Part shown: positions 49,440-60,970 of the stretch, piece after piece
Position numbering within the stretch: the first letter of the stretch is position 1
How the letters are laid out: each line of letters opens with the position of its first letter
Program-made: the position numbers and the translations under genes
Assembly (NCBI GenBank): GCA_026120185.1
Contig: JANUWF010001938.1
Span: forward strand, 1,240,001 to 1,304,000
Length of the DNA: 64,000 nt
DNA from: Voacanga thouarsii
Lineage: Eukaryota; Streptophyta; Magnoliopsida; Gentianales; Apocynaceae
Direction: 5' to 3'
Notes under the pieces: generated by a model
What the model was told of the DNA's origin: nothing
Seen by the model: only the letters and a program-made list of their open reading frames with translations
Database searches by the model: none

Positions 49440-50600
49440 TGAACCTTCGCGTTCCTAGTTTGGGATAGTCTTCTCTGTAAGCTTCGCGAGTGGAAGCATA
49501 GGAATATTATATTTTGATTGCTTTCTTAGATATCGTGTAAGCTCAATATTTTTTAAAGGTATAGGCGCTTGTTAAGTTCTTTTATATGTTGTTTGGACGA
49601 AAGAGTCAGAAGAAGAAATGCAAAAGCGTAGAAGAAAAATTGCAGAAAAAGTTGGAGAAGATGATACTGTTCATCGACTAGCTGAGCCGCCTGCTTTCTG
49701 TGAGAGGAGCCAAGCCGATTTTGCTAGCCGAGGCCTCAACTCCATGGCTTCCGCGAGGAAGCTTTCCTAGCGGAAGAGCCAGCTTCCAAGCGGCATGCAA
49801 GGAAGCTTTTCGCGAGGAACCAATTTGCAAATTGGAGTATTCAATTTTGACCGGGTAGCAAAAAACCATTTTGATTTATTTTTAACAAGAAAATTTATTT
49901 TTGTCAAATTAAACTTAAGATCAAAATCTCTCGAAAATTTTATTAGAATTTTTTGAAATTATTAAGTTTATTAATTTAAATAAAATTAATCCATAAAAAA
50001 ATTTTCTCAAATGGTATAAACCTTGACATAGAAATTTTTATGAGTTTAGATATTTTATTTTTGAGTTAAAAGAAAATTTAATTGAAAATTTTAAATGATA
50101 TTTTTCAAGAAAATCCTTATTTTAAAATACTAAGTGATGGATTTTAACGGTCTCACGGCTTTCATCACGATCCTTATTAGGGATCGTAAGTCCCCTCACG
50201 TCACCTTTGGGGTGAATCTGTATAGGATGGGGATACACCAATGTTCTAGAACTAATGGATTGATGTAATTAATGATCCGAGACATGTGCTATGATCGGCC
50301 AGTCACGTTAGAGGTTATAGTGCGAGAAATGTCCATAGAAAATGAGAAGAAACTGTCATCCCATGATGGAGTTATCTTTTACATCATTACCTAGAAGGGA
50401 AATTAATTTGTAGTGGTTAATACATTTAACTTAAGAAATTGTTAATCTTCCCAAGAAGCTATGTCAATTTTCCTAAGAACTAACTTAAGCATATTAAAAA
50501 TAATAGTGATAGGGTTAACTATTATCGCATTTAATATAAGGATAAAGTCACAAATTATTTTGTTTTTCACAAATTGAGTTTCTTTTATTTTCAATTTTTC
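49440..50600 (+). other. Untranslated leader of the plus-strand copia
   Basis: About 1.2 kb between the primer site and gag. At 49749-49775 a hairpin (TTCCGCGAGGAA facing TTTCCTAGCGGAA) sits in a locally GC-rich stretch with several CGCGAGGAAGC/GCTTCGCGAG motifs (49470-49825). No gene is supported; the open frame 49678-49869 on the minus strand is a by-product. Confidence 0.5.
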
Positions 50601-50604
50601 AGAA

Positions 50605-51248
50605 ATGGTTGGTGGGGGTTCTTTTAGTCCTTTGGTCGTTATTCTCCGTGAGAATAAGCTAACGGATCCAAATTATGTGGATTGAAAAAGAAATTTGGAC
50701 ATAATACTCACTGTTAAGGAGTATAAGTATATCCTCTACAAAACCTGCCCTGTTATCGAGGAGGGTTCCACCGCTGAAGAGTGAAAAACTGAGAAAGTAT
50801 AGAAAAAGGCTATGAGATAGCTCGTTGTTATATGTTGGCTTCCATATCTAATGTGCTTCAATCTAAACATGAGCACATGGCCACTGCGTACGACATTAGT
50901 CAATCACTAGCCATGATGTTCGCAGATAAGAGCCAGCCCGTAAGGCAGGAGGTTCTTAGGACGATCATCAATACTAAGATGGTTGAGGGAGCATTAGTTA
51001 GAGAGTATATGCTCAAGATGATTGCTGCTTTCGAGGAAGCAGAAGTCTTAGGGGTTGTAATTGACCCCGAGAGCCAAGTGGACATGGTTCTCGAATTTCT
51101 TCCAAGCTCTTTTACTTAATTTAAATTAAATTATAATATGAACAAGTTAAACATGAGTTTAACTGAGTTAATGAAAGAACTCCAGATAATAGAGAAGGTC
51201 ATGAAACCACAATCTAAGGTTATGATTGCTAGGGTTTCTTCTTCCAGA
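50605..51248 (+). pseudogene. Copia gag, N-terminal part, interrupted
   Basis: Starts near 50605 with MVGGGSFSPLVVILRENKLT. It continues through a stop (TGG to TGA at NYVDW) into KRNLDI..., further stops near 50780 and 50815, then an open stretch 50832-51119 (MLASISNVLQSKHEHMATAY and on) of the UBN2 retrotransposon-gag type. It runs on past a stop at 51117 to NMNKLNMSLTELMKEL, and is cut at 51248 by the CACTA-like insertion. Stops at Trp and Gln positions suggest cytosine-transition decay. Confidence 0.85.
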
Positions 51249-51264
51249 ACTCACTACAAGAAAA

Positions 51265-52095
51265 TTGTGAATCTGCCACGGAAAATTTTTCATAACAATC
51301 AGCGATGAATTTTGCCACGAAATAGCAAAATGCAAGTAACTTGCGAGGGAAAAAATACCATAGCAAATCCATGACTATTTGCCATGGAATTATGATGGAA
51401 ATAGTAACAAGTAGCGATACAAACATATTTCGTCGCAAATTGGTAGCAAAAAAAGGAGCCAAAAAATTATGCAAATATTAGCTACCGATTTGCGATGGAA
51501 ATATTTTTGTGGCAAAATTATGCCAAACATTAGTCACGGATTTGCCACGGAATCAAAAAGTAGTGATAAAAAAATGGCTAAATTTTTGTTGTGTGTTCTG
51601 TGGTAAATCCGTGACTATTTGCCACGAATTTGTCACGGAATCACAAAATTGCTACGGTATTTTTTTTCTTTTTTTGTTCTAATTTATTAATTATATTGGT
51701 TTGTATTAATTTTTGTTCTATACATTTTAAATAACAACGATGAAATATTTTGTAAGTATCTTGATTTATTTATTTTCTAATGTGTTCATTCTTGAAATAG
51801 AATTGAAAATAAGATGTATTATCTTTTTAGTATCAAAATATATGTTTGTATTAAAATTATATATTTTAAAGAGACGATATAATTTTATTTTATTTCGACT
51901 GTAACAGCCATTGAAAATTGTTTTGAAGAACTATATTATCGTTGAGAGTACATAAAAAAAATATGTTAGGCAAAGTGGTGATAAAAAAAAATGACTAAAT
52001 TTTTAGTATGTGTTTCGTGGCAAATCCGTGGCTCATAAAATTGTCACTAATCCGTGGTAATTTCGTGACAGATTGCCACGGATTTACCACGACAT
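51265..52095. repeat. Left subterminal repeats (GCCACGGA type)
   Basis: Roughly fifteen copies of TTGCCACGGA or TCCGTGGCAA variants in alternating orientation, with AT-rich spacers at 51660-51990. Confidence 0.85.
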
Positions 52096-52379
52096 TTTTT
52101 TTTTGTTCCATTTTATTAATTTGTTTTAAAAACTTCATTGCTTCCACTATTTTAAATTCTTAACTTTTTATTTAAAAAAAAATTAAAACCTGCAGCACAA
52201 TTAAAATTAAAATAAGTGAATTTTAAAACAAGTTAATATAAAAATATTCATTAAAATTAATTCCCTCTTCATTTCCATCCAATAAGATAAATTAATTTCT
52301 CTTTATTTACAGGTCTTGTGTTGCAACTAAGGCCAACATTGATGAAGACTGAAATAAAAATCGACAAGAAAATTCCACA

Positions 52380-52740
52380 TCTTTCTTCCCTCTCCCTCTT
52401 CTTCTCCATCGACACATTTCTCTCACCTTCCCCTACCCGCAACCCCCCGCCCCTCTCCCCCCTTTTGCCTACCCCCGCCGTGCCCCCCGCCCTCTTCTCC
52501 CTTCCCCCCACCTTGCGAGCTGCCTCCGCCCCCCTCCCCCCACAGATCCTTCCCCCTTCTGCCATCCCCCGCGCCCCTTTTTCTCTTCCCCCCACCCCGC
52601 GAGCCCCCTCCCGCCTCCGCCCCCTCCCCCGCAGATCCTTCCCCCTTTTGCCACCCCTCGCCACGCCCCTAGTGCCCCTTCTCCCTACCCCCCACCCCGC
52701 GAGCCCCCTCCCCCCTTCTGCCACCCCCCGCCGTGCCACG
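52380..52740 (+). repeat. C-rich polypyrimidine tract
   Basis: About 360 bases of CCCC/CCT-rich sequence with two similar blocks around CCCCCCGCC...TGCGAGC. Open frames on both strands (Pro-rich on plus, Gly/Arg-rich on minus) follow from composition. It might be a captured 5' exon, but no motif supports that. Confidence 0.8.
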
Positions 52741-52789
52741 GATTTGGTGATCGCATGGGAAACAGAATCTCTACTCCAAGATTGCTGAA

Positions 52790-54235
52790 GCTCACTCCTA
52801 TGGATTCACACAAGGCGGGAGTGAACAATAAGTTTTGAAATGCTCAATTCTCTTGGGTATGCTTCCATTTTGCTTGATCTATGATAAGTTTCTAGAAGAT
52901 AAATATTAACATAAACTTATGCTTAAAAGCATACTTTATGCTATTTTCTGAATACCCACCATATTATGCTTGGTGGAATTTTACTTTCTTGGTTACCGCA
53001 TGCAATACTTCATTCTTTGTGTTTTATCCCTGTAGACTCCCATGTTCTCTATTGACTTATCTTAGTTGGAGTATAGCTCTGGGATCAATTGGCCATTTGA
53101 AAAACATAGGCTTTTAAGATGTCTTCAATTTGCAAATGATTCTGTATATGATATGGAAGATACATAGTTCACATTCACTCTGCAAAATATACATTGAATA
53201 GGAGGCAAATGCGTTTAAAGCTGTCCTAAATGAAAAAAATCTAATAGTTTTTGATATCGTAACATCTAACATGGTTATGTTTCTGCCTGCACAATCTTCT
53301 ATATATCGTTGTTATGTTTTCCAAATTGCTAATATTACAAAATTGGCTTGTCTTGGAAAAGGAATTCTGTAATTCTGCATGCACAATGCAGCAGTCACCT
53401 TTGTCTTGGAAAGTTGGAATGCCTTAAATAAGATTATGGATGAAAACATCCAGATCATGAAGTGTGTACTATTTACTGCAGCAGTCACATTTAGCTGCAA
53501 AAGCTCTTAAAGTATCATTTTGTAGTCATAAATTCAATTGTGTATTTCTCCGAAATTTTAAGATGTTTGTATGTGTGATTTCCTTGTGTATATCTTTGGT
53601 ATAGATGCTAATTGAAGCAGTTACTGTTAAGTTGAAGAGAAACAGTTACTGTGCGTGTTATAGAAGATTTTGAAAAGAATGAACTGAAAGAGGTATGTAT
53701 TAACTTCATAGGTCAAAGTGAAATTGTTGTTTTCTGATCCTTCTTTTGGATGATAACAAGATCATTTGAAAGAAAAACCACTGTATATTGTTTTTGTATA
53801 GCTCCAGAGTAACAAAAAAAATGAAGATAGATAGTGGAGGTGTGGACCAAACCTTAGATAAATTTATACTCTCCTCAGGCTTCACCACACACACCCCTCC
53901 CCAACCCCAACCCAACAAAGGAAAAACAAAAAATAGATTTAAATCAGCTAGTGGACCAAACCTTAGATAAAATGACTTTTTTATTATTAAAATATTATAT
54001 GAATGGATCTCTGTGAGTGATGGGTTATCATTTCTCGTGAGTGATAGGTGATCATTCCCCATAGGTAATGGGTGATTACCCTTACATTAGTTTTATTGAA
54101 TAATTGCTGTGACAGTTAATTTTTTTTTTTTTAATGTTGTTGATTTTGTGGTGGTTTAGTGCCTAGAAATGTCCAGTATATAGGGGAAACTCTACCATTT
54201 TTTTTTTTTGTCATCTTGATACTCTAAATAAGTTG
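52790..54235. other. Interior of the CACTA-like element, no gene recognised
   Basis: Holds a 21-bp direct repeat (53842-53862 and 53951-53971, GTGGACCAAACCTTAGATAA core) and a short tandem GTGAGTGAT.GGTTATCATT-type repeat near 54010-54075. No coding region supported. Confidence 0.5.
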
Positions 54236-54239
54236 ATTA

Positions 54240-54886
54240 CCCTTAAACTTAATTTTATACAATAGATTTCAATGCCTAAGCATATTCTTAATGTAAAGAA
54301 AAATTTGAGAAAGATCATAAACCTGACCTTATGTAACCAAAGCAATCAGACTAACATCCGCATTCTCAAAATTTTTTCCAAATCCCTGAGTTTTCTCTTT
54401 TCATATTTGGCCTTAAAATATGCTTGTTTCAGCCTTTTTGTTTGGTCTTCCAACTTCGCATCAGGATTTCTTCCATCAACTTCTTCTCACGTTCCAGTAT
54501 CTCAATGGCTATTCTCAACTTCTTCTCAACCATATGTACTCCTTCTTCTTTATTTCTCAAACCCTGCAAATCCAAATGGAACCTTTCAATAGGCATTATT
54601 TCTTTGTTAACTTTGGGGACATATATTTTTTAGTTCTTCATGCACAAATGTGTGTGAGAAAGAACCTGAATATTCTTGATTAGGGTCTCCAAGCTTATAA
54701 ACTTCTTGTAAGGCCATTAACGAATTTCCAACTCCCTACATCTTTTCTTGAGACCAGTTTGGCAAATATTCAATTCTTTGGCCACCCGAGTGATTGTTAT
54801 GTAAAAGTATTTCGAAATTGTTACTCTTGATAGTGTCTTGGAGCTAATGCCCTTCTCCCTTTTGGCTACCTGTTGATTACCTTCTT
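54240..54886 (-). pseudogene. RWP-RK (RKD-type) transcription factor fragment, DNA-binding domain
   Basis: RKD proteins are plant transcription factors active in egg cells and gametophytes. The minus strand from about 54874 reads [20 protein letters not shown], then YFYITITRVAKELNICQTGL, KKRCRELEIR, a stop, and WPYKKFISLETLIKNIQV. This is the RWP-RK domain with the RWP block as R-stop-WP. Further down (about 54460-54370) a DAKLEDQTKRLKQAYFKAKY tail resembles the RKD C terminus. Stops and frame changes break it. The upstream part lies at 60331-60720, beyond a copia insertion. Confidence 0.8.
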
Positions 54887-55690
54887 CTCATAGGGAGTTC
54901 TAGGTACTGACTTGGAAGGCACCAAGTTCAGAATGTATGCCACTGTTTCCAGGGCATATCCCCAAAAAGACACTGGAAGAGTAGCATGAGACATCATGCT
55001 TCGAACCATTTCCATCAATGTCATGTTCCTTCTCTCAGCTACTCCGTTCTGCTGGGGTGTCCCCAGCGCAGAGAGTTGGGATACTATCCCATGATGTACC
55101 ATGTAATCCTTGAATTCACCAAGGAGGTACTCTCCACCACGATCCGATCGTAAGGTCTTGATCAATTTACCTATCCGACGCTCCACTTCAGCCTTAAACT
55201 CTTTGAACTTGTCAAAAGAGTCAGACTTGCATCTCATCAGGTAAACGTAACCAAACCTTGTTCAATCATCCGTGAAAGTGATGAAGTACTTAAAACCTCC
55301 TCTAGCTGGTGTAAACAAGAGACCACACACATCAGTGTGAACAAGACTCAATACCTCTTTGGCTTTATTCGCCTTAGGGGTAAATGGCCTTTTAGTCATC
55401 TTTCCCATCAGGCATGACTCATACTGAGGCCAAATTTCCAATCTCAATGAGTATGAATCAACCTCTGGATCCTGGTTAAGTTGATATGAACCAACCTTAG
55501 ATGCCAAAGATAAGAGTCATTGACATTGGTCTTCTTCTTCTTTATTAAAGGTTCAAATTGAGCATTATTTAATTGATTGTTAATAGGGTTTATGAAAAAT
55601 ATATTCCCATACATGTGCCCAATATATAAAATTTCTCTATCTCTACTGATAGAAATACCGGAATGGAAAAATACAAAATATCATTGATTT
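54887..55690 (-). pseudogene. Copia pre-integrase and integrase core
   Basis: A gag-pre-integrase segment (SYLWHLRLVHINLTRIQRL, about 55560-55500), LVHTDVCGLLFTPARGG and YFITFTDD (first catalytic Asp), [11 protein letters not shown] (second Asp) and [20 protein letters not shown] with the catalytic Glu. Frameshifts and stops lie near 55500 and 55250. Ends abruptly at the junction with the RWP-RK fragment. Confidence 0.85.
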
Positions 55691-55702
55691 ATCAAAGCCA
55701 TG

Positions 55703-56322
55703 CTATGTGTGGTCTACGGACATTGTTTTGGCATGAAAAACTGTTTTCATAAATTCGTGTTTGTTTTTCGACCTGTCCATGTGTGGCATGACTCCAAGTT
55801 TTGAAAGGAACTTCCGGAGCCAGATTGCTTCCTTGGATGTCTCCGAAACTGCCACATACTCAGCTTTCATGGTTGAGTCAGTAATGCAAGATTGCTTGAT
55901 ACTCCTCCATGAAATAGCTCCTCCAGACAAGGTGAAGATATATCCACTAGTAGATTTTCTCTCATCCTTATCCGCTTGGAAGTCTGAGTCTGTGTATCCT
56001 GTAGGACCAAGTCATCAGCCCTGTAAACCAGCATATAATCTCTTGTTCCCTTGAAGTACTTGAGTATATGCTTTACAGCTTGCCAATGAACCTCCCCAGG
56101 ATTTGACTGATATCTGCTAACCAAGCTTACGGTAAAGTAGATATCTAGCCTAGTACACAATATGGCGTACATGAGACTTCCCACAGCCGAAGCGTAGGGA
56201 ATTCTACTCATTCTGTCTTTTTCTTCTTGAGACTTAGGATAGTCCCTTGAAGAAAATGACAACCCATGTCTGCAAAGAATTAGAACTCTCTTGCATGAGT
56301 CCATGCTATACCTGGCTAGCAT
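55703..56322 (-). pseudogene. Copia reverse transcriptase end and RNase H start
   Basis: Segment 56322-55990 has the YASAVGSLMYAILCTRLDI and HWQAVKHILKYFKGTRDY blocks. Segment 55930-55703 has AISWRSIKQSCI, TMKAEYVAVSETSKEAIWLR and FLSKLGVMP. It then departs from the family (no YCDN block), showing RNase H is cut off. Confidence 0.85.
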
Positions 56323-56491
56323 CTTGTCAATGTATGCCGCTTAGAATAATCCTAACATTCTCTACTTCCTATTTCTAAGAAGTCGAATCCTGAGAATGTA
56401 GCTAGTTTCTTCCAAGTTTCCTATACATAAATGGTTCATCCTCATTTTGAACAAAACCATAAGACTTTACAATCTCATCAAAATGAATATT

Positions 56492-57110
56492 TCATGCCCT
56501 TGATGCCTGCTTAAGTCCATAAATGGACTTCTTAAGCTTGCAAACCATATGCTCTTGGTTTTTAGCAATAAAGCCTTCCGGTTGGAACATATAGATGTCT
56601 TCACTAAGATGGCCATTTAAAAATGCCGTTTTGACATCCATTTGCCATATCTCGTAGTCATAATGATATGCGATAGCAAAGAGGATACGGATGGACTTAA
56701 ACATGGCTATTGGGGAAAAAGTTTCTTCATAGTCGATTCCCTCTTTTTGAGTATATCCTTTCGACACAAGCCTAGCTTTGAAAGTTTCCACCTTCATATC
56801 TACTCCCTTCTTTCTCTTGTATACCCACTTACACCCTATGGGTTTTATCCCTTCAGGTGAATCTACAAGATCCCAAACCTGATTGAGATACATAGACTCA
56901 ATCTCGGTTTTCATTGTTTCATGCCACAGATTTGCATCGACATCAGCAATAGCCTCCTCGTATTTAGTGGGGTCTTATTCCTGATGGTCGGAGACTAGCT
57001 TGAAAGCTTCTCCAATCCATTTCTCTGGAACCCTAGACACTCTCTCACTACGACGATGCTCCATATGTACAGGCTCTTGAGCACTAAAAAGAGTGGCGGC
57101 TATGGCTGTT
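56492..57110 (-). pseudogene. Copia reverse transcriptase, N-terminal part
   Basis: Includes PIGCKWVYKRKKG, FKARLVSKGYTQKEGIDY, ETFSPIA and WQMDVKTAFLNGHLSEDIYM, with intact key Asp, and ends VCKLKKSIYGLKQASRA. Upstream (57110-56920) the linker continues in broken frames (ERVSRVPEKWIGEAFKLVSD). The YVDD part is degraded between 56490 and 56330. Confidence 0.88.
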
Positions 57111-60100
57111 TCACGTTTTCAGCAAAACGAGAAATAGAGAGAAGAACGTTGGTTGTGTGTCAAGGGTTGGAGATTTCGTATGTTGTGTGTTAGCTAGGGT
57201 TTCGTGTCCCTTCTATATATTACACGAAATACTTGCTGAAAAATCCTCTATCCCAGAATTCTAAAACAGTTAGAATTTCCTAATTGAAAATCGGAACCAT
57301 CAAGTTCTCACAATTACAATTTGAACCACTAATTATAATTTGTCAACAACAACTTCTCTTTCTCACAATTAACCCCACTATGTTATCCAATAACATCTTG
57401 AGTATATAATCCTCTATTGTGTGTGACCTATATGTAAAGATAGAGAACATTAGCTACTTGTATATACACATGATATGCAAATAATTAGGACTTTAATTAA
57501 ACGTATTTTTATTCCACTATTTTACTCAAACTAATAGCCCCCACTACTAATTCGGGAAAACCCATTGGAAGCTTTTCTAGTGGACTGGTATCCAAATTCC
57601 TCAAGAACAACCTTGGATTTGCCCAACAAGCCACCCTTAAGTTCATTGATAGGTATCCAATATCAATTACATCGTATGTAATTACCGGAATCATTGAGTG
57701 ATTAACAGTTTTTAATCTTAAAGCCTTTTGGGCTACCCTAACTTTTTCTCTAAATTTCTTTATGCTTGAGTTTGCCCAGCCGGGATAAATTATTTAGTTA
57801 AACCCGACCCGTTAATCAGGAATTTAATTCCATAGGTTGAACATGCCCGATGTTAAGTAGGCTTGAGTTTGCCCAACAACCTGGTCTCGAAAAAGGACTC
57901 TCGTTCTTACTATTTTAACGGAAGGAATTAGGTTTAACATTAATTGAGGGATTTGTTCCTTTTAGTGATTTCATTGAATGACATGCATAAAAATCAATAA
58001 ATCACATAATTGATAATCACGGTAATAAAGCGATTACGTGGTATGGTTATGGACTTTACCCTGAATTAATTTCTTTGAGCCATAAAAGAAATTAATATAG
58101 TTAACCCTATGTGTTCATGCATGATTTAAGTAGAATGTCTTACCTTCTCGCCTTGTTTTGGTTGCCATCTCCAGAATAGAATAATTATACTTCTATTTAA
58201 TCTATGTAAACTAATTACATAATTTCCTAAAGAGAGAAAATTTTGAGTTACATTCGAGTGGAGTTAGATGAGAAAAAAATTACACAAAAATTCTAGAGAA
58301 GGCAGGAGACGCAAGCCCTATTTCATAAAAAATTAAAACTGTAAAATGCATGAACAGATATAATTGGTTTTAGTCCATAACCATCCACCATGCCATTGAC
58401 CATGCTTAAACAAAATAAACATATACTTTTTATTATTCCAAAATCATTATTTTGGAAAAATAAAACAAATTCTAAAATCAATATTTTAGAAAAATACATT
58501 AATTTTAAAATCACTATTTTGAAAAATAAAATTGTTTGTCTCAAAATTAATTTTGAGAAAATACTTTTGGATCCCGTCTCCGGCAACGAAAATGGCGGTC
58601 CCGTTAGCCGGTCAGCGGGCAGGGGTTAGGGGGCAGCGTCCCATTCGAAAAAGTTTTATTTTACCGCCTCTCATCAAATCAGATTTTTCTCTTTCAAAAT
58701 TCTATTCTTGGAATTTTTTTTTTAAATAGCTAGAACATTGCAAACAGAGCAGAACCGACGTCGGTTTGGAAGCCAGAGTCGGCGCAAGCTCTGTTTTAGT
58801 TTTTAAAAAAATTTTCTCTTCCAAAAATAATTTTTGAACATCGCGAACAGAATGGAACCAGTGCCGGTTTGGAGGCCAGAGCCGGCCCCGACTGTAGTCG
58901 GGACGTGGCGGCGATTTTTCAGAAAAATTTTCCAGAAACAATTTTTGGTGCCCTAATCTTCTGCAACAGATCAGTGAGAACAATTCTCAACATAATTTTC
59001 TATTTTGAAGCTCAAAATAACAACCAATTTGTTAGTTTAAACAAAACCAAAATAGAAAATTAAAATGAAATGGAAGGCAACAACCATGTTGCAAGAAAAC
59101 ATTTTTTCTGCAGAAAATTTTCAGCACATAAAAAAAGTACCTTTCAAAATATGCTGTAACTTTTACACAATCATATTATGCTACGGACCCAACCCATAAT
59201 GTTCGAAACGATTTCAACTCAAGTGAAAATGATTTTCACAACGAACAAAGATAAACACGAATACATGAAACCAATTTTCATGCCAAAAATAATGTTTGTA
59301 AACTACACATAGCATGGTTTATTAATTAGAATTAATCCTATTAATTCTAATCAGGATTGGTTTCTTAATTTATCAATGAATAAACCCATATTCCCAGATC
59401 ATGAGCGGTATCTAGTAACACATCATAACCACCTAAGAGTCCAGGAAGTCAAGTGGCTTGACATGAACCCTTCAATAATAAACTTCAGTGCAATTAACTC
59501 CTTTCACCATACAATATCTCATTCGGTTTGGAGTACGGAATTAGTGCCAACTCCTTCTAGAATTAATTCTGACCCGAATACAATAGTACTTGTACCAGGA
59601 ACCCACTACTCTAGATGTGTATCAATTGAAACTATTTTCAATATACAATCGCCTTGGCCAAGGACTTCTTGAGTAGTAATTCCTACAAGTGACCGTAAGA
59701 TATTCGCCCCTACTATTAGGAGTGGTGAATCCTTTATTGACCATCTCAACTACTTTCGTTTACCTCACAATGTACTCAATATCCATCCCATAGGCAGCTC
59801 TCGATCGAGCTTCGGAGATTGGAATCAAAGTACAATGCTCAGCAAACAAAGTACCTTGGAGATCTCAAGTCTAAGGATACTTACACGTTTGCTATATTGA
59901 GATTATATCACGGCACTAAATAGTTATCCATGTGATTATATCAAAGTTAGGTCATCCAATGAACTTGTTCCATGAACAAGCATCCACGTGTTAACTTTGA
60001 GTATCTCAATACTCACGAATATGAGAACCACCGCCTGATCAAATCAGGAAGTCTAACACATGCTAGTCTTAACGCATTAATGATGTCCTGTCTCATTAAT

Positions 60101-60330
60101 ACTATGACTATGGACTATTTAAGTACTAACACTATACAGTGTAGTAGGAATCTCATATCATGATCTCTATCATGATTTCCTTAACACAGTGTTGTAGAAG
60201 GGACTTTATCGAACAGTTATATTACTTAAAAGTAAATAAAAGAAATTGTAAGATAAATAATGCCTTTTATTAAAATAAAATGTGTCATATACAATGTACA
60301 AGTAATTGCCTCTAGGGCACAACACTAACA
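57111..60330 (-). other. LTR/leader-like non-coding part of the minus-strand copia
   Basis: The minus strand begins with a copia-type LTR start at 60330. No gag is found; the sequence runs directly into the reverse transcriptase linker near 57110. At about 58590-58910 a stretch has GCCGGTTTGGAGGCCAGAG-type repeats in GC-richer sequence. No tRNA primer site was recognised, so LTR length is not determined. Confidence 0.5.
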
Positions 60331-60720
60331 CTTCGTTTGAAGTGATACTTTCAATAGGCATTTCCTCCATAGGAACCATGTTCTGGCTTTGTTCAAAATC
60401 TATTAGGGAGTAAAAAAGATCATGCACAAGCGTATCCTCCATTATAGGAAAAGTATAAAAAATAGTCTCTTGAATAGGTAGAACAAATTGAAACCCCCTC
60501 CCCCAAAAAAAGGCCTTAAAAGTATCTCACCTGAAATCAAGTGGAAGTGGTTGATTTGGAAAGGAAAACACATCAAAATCTTCTTGATTGTAAGCTATTT
60601 CAAAATTTGACCACCTCTCAAACGAATTACAACTATCCACAGAGGAACAACATAAAAAATAGTCTCTTGAATAGGTAGATCAAATTGGAAATCCAAAGCA
60701 GCATGTTCATAACTTTCACT
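60331..60720 (-). pseudogene. RWP-RK (RKD-type) fragment, N-terminal exons with partial duplication
   Basis: The minus strand encodes FYSLIDFEQSQNMVPMEEMP and ESITSNE (60442-60331), interrupted at 60330 by the copia LTR. An upstream exon (about 60640-60519) reads FEIAYNQEDFDVFSFPNQPL then PLDFR before a GTGAGA donor. A near copy of this exon occurs at 60890-60795 (FEIASNQEDFDMFSFPSQPF). The acidic FY.L.DF style N terminus fits RKD proteins, and the downstream domain at 54874 completes the picture. Introns are retained, so copying was at DNA level. Confidence 0.68.
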
Positions 60721-60895
60721 GATTCATAACACAACAAACCAAACCAGATGAAGAAGATGGGTGAAGCCCCCTCCCCCCCCCAAAAATAACGGCCTTAAAA
60801 GTATCTCACCTGAAATCAAGAGGAAATGGTTGGCTTGGAAAGGAAAACATATCAAAATCTTCTTGATTGGAAGCTATTTCAAAATCTCAGTGCCT
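60455..60895 (-). repeat. Tandem duplication of an RKD exon region
   Basis: Two similar blocks, 60455-60640 and 60650-60895, share AAAAAATAGTCTCTTGAATA at their plus-strand left and the GGCCTTAAAAGTATCTCACC to GGAAAGGAAAACA exon segment, with different spacing inside. Confidence 0.8.
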
Positions 60896-60924
60896 TTGTG
60901 GTTTCTACTAATGCCTGATAACTA

Positions 60925-60970
60925 AGGGATATATATGTGTGTGTGTGTATGTGTGCAGGCGCGCGCGGGA
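60925..60970 (+). repeat. TG/GC microsatellite
   Basis: ATATATATGTGTGTGTGTGT continues into GTGCAGGCGCGCGCGGG, then a GA-rich stretch up to about 61110. Confidence 0.9.

Larger units (their letters stand above)
54887..60330 (-). mobile_element. Rearranged copia retrotransposon inside the RWP-RK fragment
   Basis: Minus strand. The right edge at 60330 is an LTR start (TGTTAGTGTTGTGCCCTAGA). Then come about 3.2 kb of LTR/leader-like sequence without genes (60330-57110), reverse transcriptase (about 57060-56492 and 56322-55990), RNase H start (55930-55703, truncated), then protease/pre-integrase and integrase (about 55690-54887). Integrase normally precedes reverse transcriptase, so the order is scrambled or two copies are fused. 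The left edge has no LTR; it breaks off inside integrase after RTPYE. No matching target duplication was found. Confidence 0.78.

Noticed and set aside
52269..52788. Long open frames on both strands (Pro-rich and Gly/Arg-rich)
   Set aside because: They follow from the C-rich composition; no motif and no start context.
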